DNA of 16,410 nucleotides. It comes from Ruminococcaceae bacterium UBA794 (GTDB taxonomy: Bacteria; Bacillota; Clostridia; Oscillospirales; Ruminococcaceae). How positions within the stretch are numbered: the first letter of the stretch is position 1; each line of letters opens with the position of its first letter. The DNA lies in NCBI GenBank assembly GCA_002304735.1, contig DBIU01000085.1, positions 1 to 16,410 on the forward strand, read 5' to 3'. The translations under genes and the position numbers were made by a program. The notes beneath the pieces were generated by a model. It was not told the DNA's origin. It made no database searches and worked only from the letters and a program-made list of their open reading frames with translations. This document shows positions 13,429-16,410 of this stretch, one piece after another.

Positions 13429-13460
13429 ATTTTCCTCTCCCATCTTGTTATTCGTTACAT

Positions 13461-13466
13461 ATTATA
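13461..13466 (-). promoter_or_regulatory. Possible -10 box of the DUF4830 gene
   Basis: A perfect TATAAT on the minus strand, about 33 bases before the start codon. No matching -35 box was found, so it is only a candidate. Confidence 0.35.
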
Positions 13467-13722
13467 TGAGCGCGTATGTCGGTTAAGAAGCGGATTGTGG
13501 CGGGCAAGCGGTATTCGGTACAATATGTTGTGTTAAAAATAGCTAAAAATATGGCAGAATATTTGTTTATTGTGACAAAGCGCCGTTCTGTCATTGATTT
13601 CACGCAAATTACGGTCTTTTTTTGTGCAAAATGACAGTCAAACCCCACTTTTGACAGGGGATTTTTGTATTCGTTAGTGAAAATAGATAAACGGGATTTG
13701 AAATATTTGTTGGTTTAGGCTC
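13467..13722. other. Intergenic stretch between divergent genes with an inverted repeat
   Basis: About 255 bases with no supported gene. It contains an inverted repeat, CTGTCATT (13588-13595) and AATGACAG (13630-13637), separated by 34 bases, and a CCCC/GGGG pair followed by ATTTTTG near 13643-13665 that could be a weak plus-strand terminator. Short open frames on the minus strand lack ribosome sites. It may hold regulatory sites for the sugar ATPase gene. Confidence 0.3.
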
Positions 13723-13751
13723 TTTTATTTTTTCGTGAAGTTTGGTATTAT
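13723..13751 (+). promoter_or_regulatory. Promoter of the sugar ABC ATPase gene
   Basis: The -10 TATTAT (13746-13751) is preceded by TGG, an extended -10 like those at 3481 and 8979. The -35 (TTTTAT, 13723-13728) at 17 bases is poor. The leader then runs about 45 bases to a perfect AGGAGG ribosome site. Confidence 0.6.
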
Positions 13752-13800
13752 AGTAGTAGCGAAAAATTTAATCTTATTATGTTTTTCAGGAGGTTATATA

Positions 13801-14940
13801 ATGGCAAGTTTATCTCTCAGAGGCATCTATAAGCGTTATGCCGGCGGCGTTGTCGCGGTATCCGACTTCAATATGAACATCAAGGATAAGGAATTTATCG
13901 TTCTGGTAGGTCCTTCCGGCTGCGGTAAGTCCACGACTCTGCGTATGATTGCAGGTCTTGAGGAGATTTCGGAGGGCGAGCTGTTTATCGGCGACCGCCT
14001 CGTAAACGATATCGCTCCTAAGGACAGAGATATCGCGATGGTGTTCCAGAACTACGCTCTGTATCCTCATATGACTGTATTTGATAATATGGCGTTCGGA
14101 CTGAAGCTTCGCAAGGTTCCCAAGGAGGAAATCAAGAAGCTCGTTGAAGAAGCTGCAAAGATACTCGACATTTCACACCTGCTCGACAGAAAGCCGAAGG
14201 CGCTCTCCGGCGGACAGAGACAGCGTGTTGCGCTCGGTCGTGCTATCGTTCGCGAGCCTCAGGTATTCCTGCTCGACGAGCCGCTTTCAAACCTCGACGC
14301 AAAGCTGCGCGCTCAGATGAGAACCGAGATTGCAAAGCTCCACAAGAAGCTCGGCACAACCTTTATCTACGTTACACACGACCAGACAGAGGCTATGACG
14401 ATGGGCGACAGAATCGTTGTAATGAAGGACGGTTATATTCAGCAGATTGACTCGCCTATTAACCTCTATGATACGCCCGTAAACAAGTTTGTTGCAGGCT
14501 TTATCGGTTCTCCGCAGATGAATTTCATCAACGCGAAGCTGATTATGCAGGACGGCAAGTACACTGTTGAGTTCGGTTCCGACGACAAGTCCGGCAGAGG
14601 CAGAAAGTTCTACATTGAAATCCCCACTGCAAAGGCAGACGGCGACGCTCTGAAGTACTACGTTGACAAGGAAGTTGTACTCGGCGTACGTCCCGAGAAC
14701 ATTCACGATGAAGAAATGTTCCTGTCCGCTGCAAAGACGGGTATTATCGAGGCTAATGTTGAAGTTACCGAAATTCTCGGTTCCGAAACGTTCCTTTACC
14801 TCAACTGCGATGGTATTCAGCTTACCGCTCGTGTATCGCCGAGATGCACCGCGCGTCCTCAGGATACCATTAAGCTCGCAATCGACCCGAACAAGATTCA
14901 TCTGTTCGACGCTGCCGACGAGCACGCGCTCCTTAACTGA
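13801..14940 (+). CDS. MsmX/UgpC-type ABC transporter ATPase for carbohydrates
   Basis: A 379-residue ATPase that powers sugar ABC importers. All motifs are intact: Walker A GPSGCGKST (37-45), Q-loop Q83, signature LSGGQ (135-139), Walker B FLLDE (156-160) and switch H193. A C-terminal OB/TOBE-like regulatory domain follows (about 240-375), with GVRPENIH, as in the MsmK/MsmX/UgpC group. The ATG at 13801 has a perfect AGGAGG site; longer in-frame starts upstream would run through the promoter. No permease or binding-protein gene is adjacent, which fits the known habit of MsmX-type ATPases of serving several importers in trans. The codon choice is clearly more biased than in neighbours, suggesting high expression. 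It has its own promoter and terminator. Confidence 0.95.
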   Translation: MASLSLRGIYKRYAGGVVAVSDFNMNIKDKEFIVLVGPSGCGKSTTLRMIAGLEEISEGELFIGDRLVNDIAPKDRDIAMVFQNYALYPHMTVFDNMAFGLKLRKVPKEEIKKLVEEAAKILDISHLLDRKPKALSGGQRQRVALGRAIVREPQVFLLDEPLSNLDAKLRAQMRTEIAKLHKKLGTTFIYVTHDQTEAMTMGDRIVVMKDGYIQQIDSPINLYDTPVNKFVAGFIGSPQMNFINAKLIMQDGKYTVEFGSDDKSGRGRKFYIEIPTAKADGDALKYYVDKEVVLGVRPENIHDEEMFLSAAKTGIIEANVEVTEILGSETFLYLNCDGIQLTARVSPRCTARPQDTIKLAIDPNKIHLFDAADEHALLN

Positions 14941-14960
14941 TAGGAAATACGCTGATTACG

Positions 14961-14993
14961 GCGCGGCTGAAAATGCCGCGCTGTTTTGCTGTT
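14961..14993 (+). terminator. Terminator after the sugar ABC ATPase gene
   Basis: Perfect 7-bp arms GCGCGGC (14961-14967) and GCCGCGC (14975-14981) with a 7-nt loop, followed by TGTTTTGCTGTTT. It lies 21 bases after the stop codon. Confidence 0.85.
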
Positions 14994-15078
14994 TGTGAGA
15001 TTATGGAAAAATGAAGCGTATGGGAAGGGCCGCTTGTTTCAATAATTGCGGGATTTGTTTTCAGAAAAATTTGTTTAA

Positions 15079-15150
15079 GAGCTGAATTTTCCGTGTATAA
15101 TATTCACTGCGCTGTTCTGTTTTGAGCTGATTTTGTATAATTTTCATTGC
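15079..15150 (+). promoter_or_regulatory. Two tandem promoter-like units before the MoxR gene
   Basis: Two perfect TATAAT boxes (15096-15101 and 15136-15141) sit in an imperfect direct repeat: each is preceded by GAGCTGA and a T-run and followed by a TTCA-TGC stretch. Neither has a good -35 at 17 bases; a TTGTTT lies 19 bases upstream of the first. They could be two start sites or one active and one decayed copy. Confidence 0.45.
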
Positions 15151-15173
15151 TTTGGCTAACGAAAGGAATTGCT

Positions 15174-16088
15174 ATGAACCCAAAAATCGAGCGAATTATT
15201 AATAATATCGAGAACGTAATTCTCGGAAAGCGCTCTGTAATCGAGAAAATCGTGTGCGCGATGCTTTGCGGCGGACACGTTTTGATTGAGGACGTGCCGG
15301 GCGTCGGAAAAACGCTGCTTGCGGAAACGCTCGCGAAGTCGGTTTCGGGAACGTTCGGGAGGATACAGTTCACGCCCGACCTGATGCCGTCCGACGTTAT
15401 CGGATACACGGTTATCGACAGGAAAACGGGCGCGGAGGAGTATCGCGCGGGCGCAGTAATGTGCAATTTCCTGCTTGCAGATGAAATTAACCGAACCTCG
15501 CCGAAGGTGCAGTCGGCGCTGCTTGAGGCGATGGAGGAGCGGCAAATTTCGGTTGACGGTAAAACGCACGCGCTGCCCGAGCCGTTTATGACGCTTGCAA
15601 CGCAAAATCCGATTGAAACATACGGAACGTATCACCTGCCCGAAGCGCAGCTCGACCGCTTTTTGATGCGTCTGTCAATCGGCTATCCCGACCGCGCCGC
15701 CGAGATGAAAATGCTTGAAATAATGCCGAACAGCCTCGCGGTTGAGCCTGTAATCACGCTTGACGAGCTGAACGAGCTACGCGGGTTCGTGGGACGAATC
15801 GCGGTAACGGAGCAGGTCAAGGCGTACATTCTGATGATTATATCGGCAACGCGAAATCGCAGTGAAATCAAACTCGGCTGCTCGCCGCGTGCTTCGATTG
15901 CGCTGTACAAGGCGGCGCAGGCGCTTGCGTTTATGAAAAATCGCTCGTTCGTCACGCCCGACGACGTAAAGGAGCTTGCCGCGGCGGTTTTATCGCACAG
16001 GATAATTCTCGCGTCGGGACAAAACGCGTTCGCCGGCACGGAGCAAATTATAGCGAACATCATTTCGGAGCTTCCCGTCCCTGTGTAA
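15174..16088 (+). CDS. MoxR-family AAA+ ATPase
   Basis: A 304-residue AAA+ ATPase of the MoxR family, chaperone-like proteins that act with von Willebrand-type partners to activate enzyme complexes or shape the cell surface. Walker A is in EDVPGVGKT (39-47), Walker B is LLADE (100-104), and the family motifs QFTPDLMPSDV, EAMEERQIS, ATQNPIE and the lid-region SPRAS are all intact. The ATG at 15174 has AAAGGA six bases upstream. MoxR genes are usually followed at once by a DUF58 gene and often a transglutaminase gene. Here a terminator follows 26 bases after the stop and no DUF58 gene is seen to the window edge, so the gene appears to stand alone. A transglutaminase-like lipoprotein lies 2.2 kb to the left on the other strand, which may be coincidence. 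Confidence 0.95.
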   Translation: MNPKIERIINNIENVILGKRSVIEKIVCAMLCGGHVLIEDVPGVGKTLLAETLAKSVSGTFGRIQFTPDLMPSDVIGYTVIDRKTGAEEYRAGAVMCNFLLADEINRTSPKVQSALLEAMEERQISVDGKTHALPEPFMTLATQNPIETYGTYHLPEAQLDRFLMRLSIGYPDRAAEMKMLEIMPNSLAVEPVITLDELNELRGFVGRIAVTEQVKAYILMIISATRNRSEIKLGCSPRASIALYKAAQALAFMKNRSFVTPDDVKELAAAVLSHRIILASGQNAFAGTEQIIANIISELPVPV

Positions 16089-16114
16089 TATTTTGACGAA
16101 TTATTACAAATTGT

Positions 16115-16148
16115 AAAAGCGAGTACATTGTTTTGCACTCGCTTTTTG
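16115..16148 (+). terminator. Terminator after the MoxR gene
   Basis: Perfect 10-bp arms AAAAGCGAGT (16115-16124) and ACTCGCTTTT (16137-16146) with a 12-nt loop and further T residues. A related hairpin recurs at 16302-16324, so it may also be part of the repeat unit described next. Confidence 0.8.
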
Positions 16149-16160
16149 TTATATTTTGCC

Positions 16161-16210
16161 GAATTTATACAGATTGTATTACCACAACCCCCGCTCTCGC
16201 TTCGAGAAAA
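16161..16210 (+). repeat. Direct repeat, copy 1
   Basis: A 50-bp block whose last 26 bases, up to and including GAGAAAA, are identical to copy 2 at 16362-16410; the first part differs at a handful of positions. It contains a small palindrome, TCTCG-CTT-CGAGA (16195-16207). The start-to-start distance is 201 bases. No gene is seen between 16089 and 16410. Confidence 0.8.
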
Positions 16211-16361
16211 CGCACCCGCAGTAGTCCTGCCGATAAAGATTATACTCGGCGGAAAGCTCGATTGAGCGCCGCCGTTCAATTATTTGCGGAATTTGCGCAA
16301 AAAGCGAGTGAAATCCACCCGCTTTATGTCGAATTTATTGATTAATTGTAATAATTAGCGT

Positions 16362-16410
16362 GAATTATACAATCCGTATTACCCCAACCCCCGCTCTCGC
16401 TTCGAGAAAA
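16362..16410 (+). repeat. Direct repeat, copy 2, reaching the window edge
   Basis: It matches copy 1 (16161-16210) with one missing base, a few substitutions and an identical 26-base end containing the TCTCG-CTT-CGAGA palindrome. Both copies are preceded by a GCGAG-type hairpin (16115-16146 and 16302-16324). This suggests a composite unit of about 200 bp that may continue to the right. Confidence 0.8.

Noticed and set aside
13448..13648. A 66-codon minus-strand frame in the gap before the sugar ATPase
   Set aside because: No ribosome site, odd composition, and it crosses the inverted repeat at 13588-13637.
16161..16410. Integron attC array
   Set aside because: No attC core sites or cassette genes are visible between the repeat copies, and no integrase is in the window.

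Overview
The window looks like chromosome from a Gram-positive anaerobe of the Clostridia, most probably a Ruminococcus-like member of the Oscillospiraceae. This is an inference from gene content and style: strong AGGAGG-type ribosome sites, a long-form hibernation factor, DUF1292 and DUF4830 proteins, lipoproteins with Ser/Thr-rich linkers, a zinc-ribbon/PASTA kinase-like protein, an MsmX-type sugar ATPase, a clostridial-style rubredoxin and the MEP isoprenoid pathway. No rRNA, tRNA, CRISPR array or insertion-sequence transposase was seen.

Left part (1-4110). A two-gene minus-strand operon encodes a YcxB-like membrane protein and an unrecognised 462-residue protein, ending in terminators near position 70. 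Next comes a hairpin-rich intergenic element of about 370 bp (2521-2890) and a small acidic DUF1292 protein with its own promoter. Facing away from it, a strong plus-strand promoter (3458-3486) drives about 610 bp with no conventional gene. That stretch is full of hairpins, carries five copies of a GGA-loop-TCC-GATG repeat, and ends at a strong terminator. It is the best candidate here for an undescribed element.

Middle part (4128-8819). A five-gene minus-strand operon runs from a good promoter at 8791-8819: a PASTA protein with a degraded kinase domain, pheA (chorismate mutase/prephenate dehydratase), ispD, ispF and a small lipoprotein. The spacing is tight throughout (13 nt, 1 nt, a 4-nt overlap, 16 nt). 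The lipoprotein has a +1 discrepancy in an A7 run right after its start codon.

Right-middle part (8956-13466). Mostly single genes: a coiled-coil/zinc-ribbon protein with highly expressed codon use, an unrecognised helical protein, hibernation factor HPF, a PHP-type histidinol-phosphatase, an atypical rubredoxin (CxCG first knuckle), a transglutaminase-like lipoprotein and a DUF4830 membrane-anchored protein.

Right part (13723-16410). A MsmX/UgpC-type sugar ABC ATPase without permeases, an orphan MoxR AAA+ ATPase, and at the edge a long direct repeat with a period of about 200 bp that may continue beyond the window. The plus-strand promoters of the candidate RNA, the zinc-ribbon gene and the sugar ATPase share a TGG-TATNAT extended -10 element, and the two protein genes have a more biased codon choice than their neighbours, suggesting strong expression.
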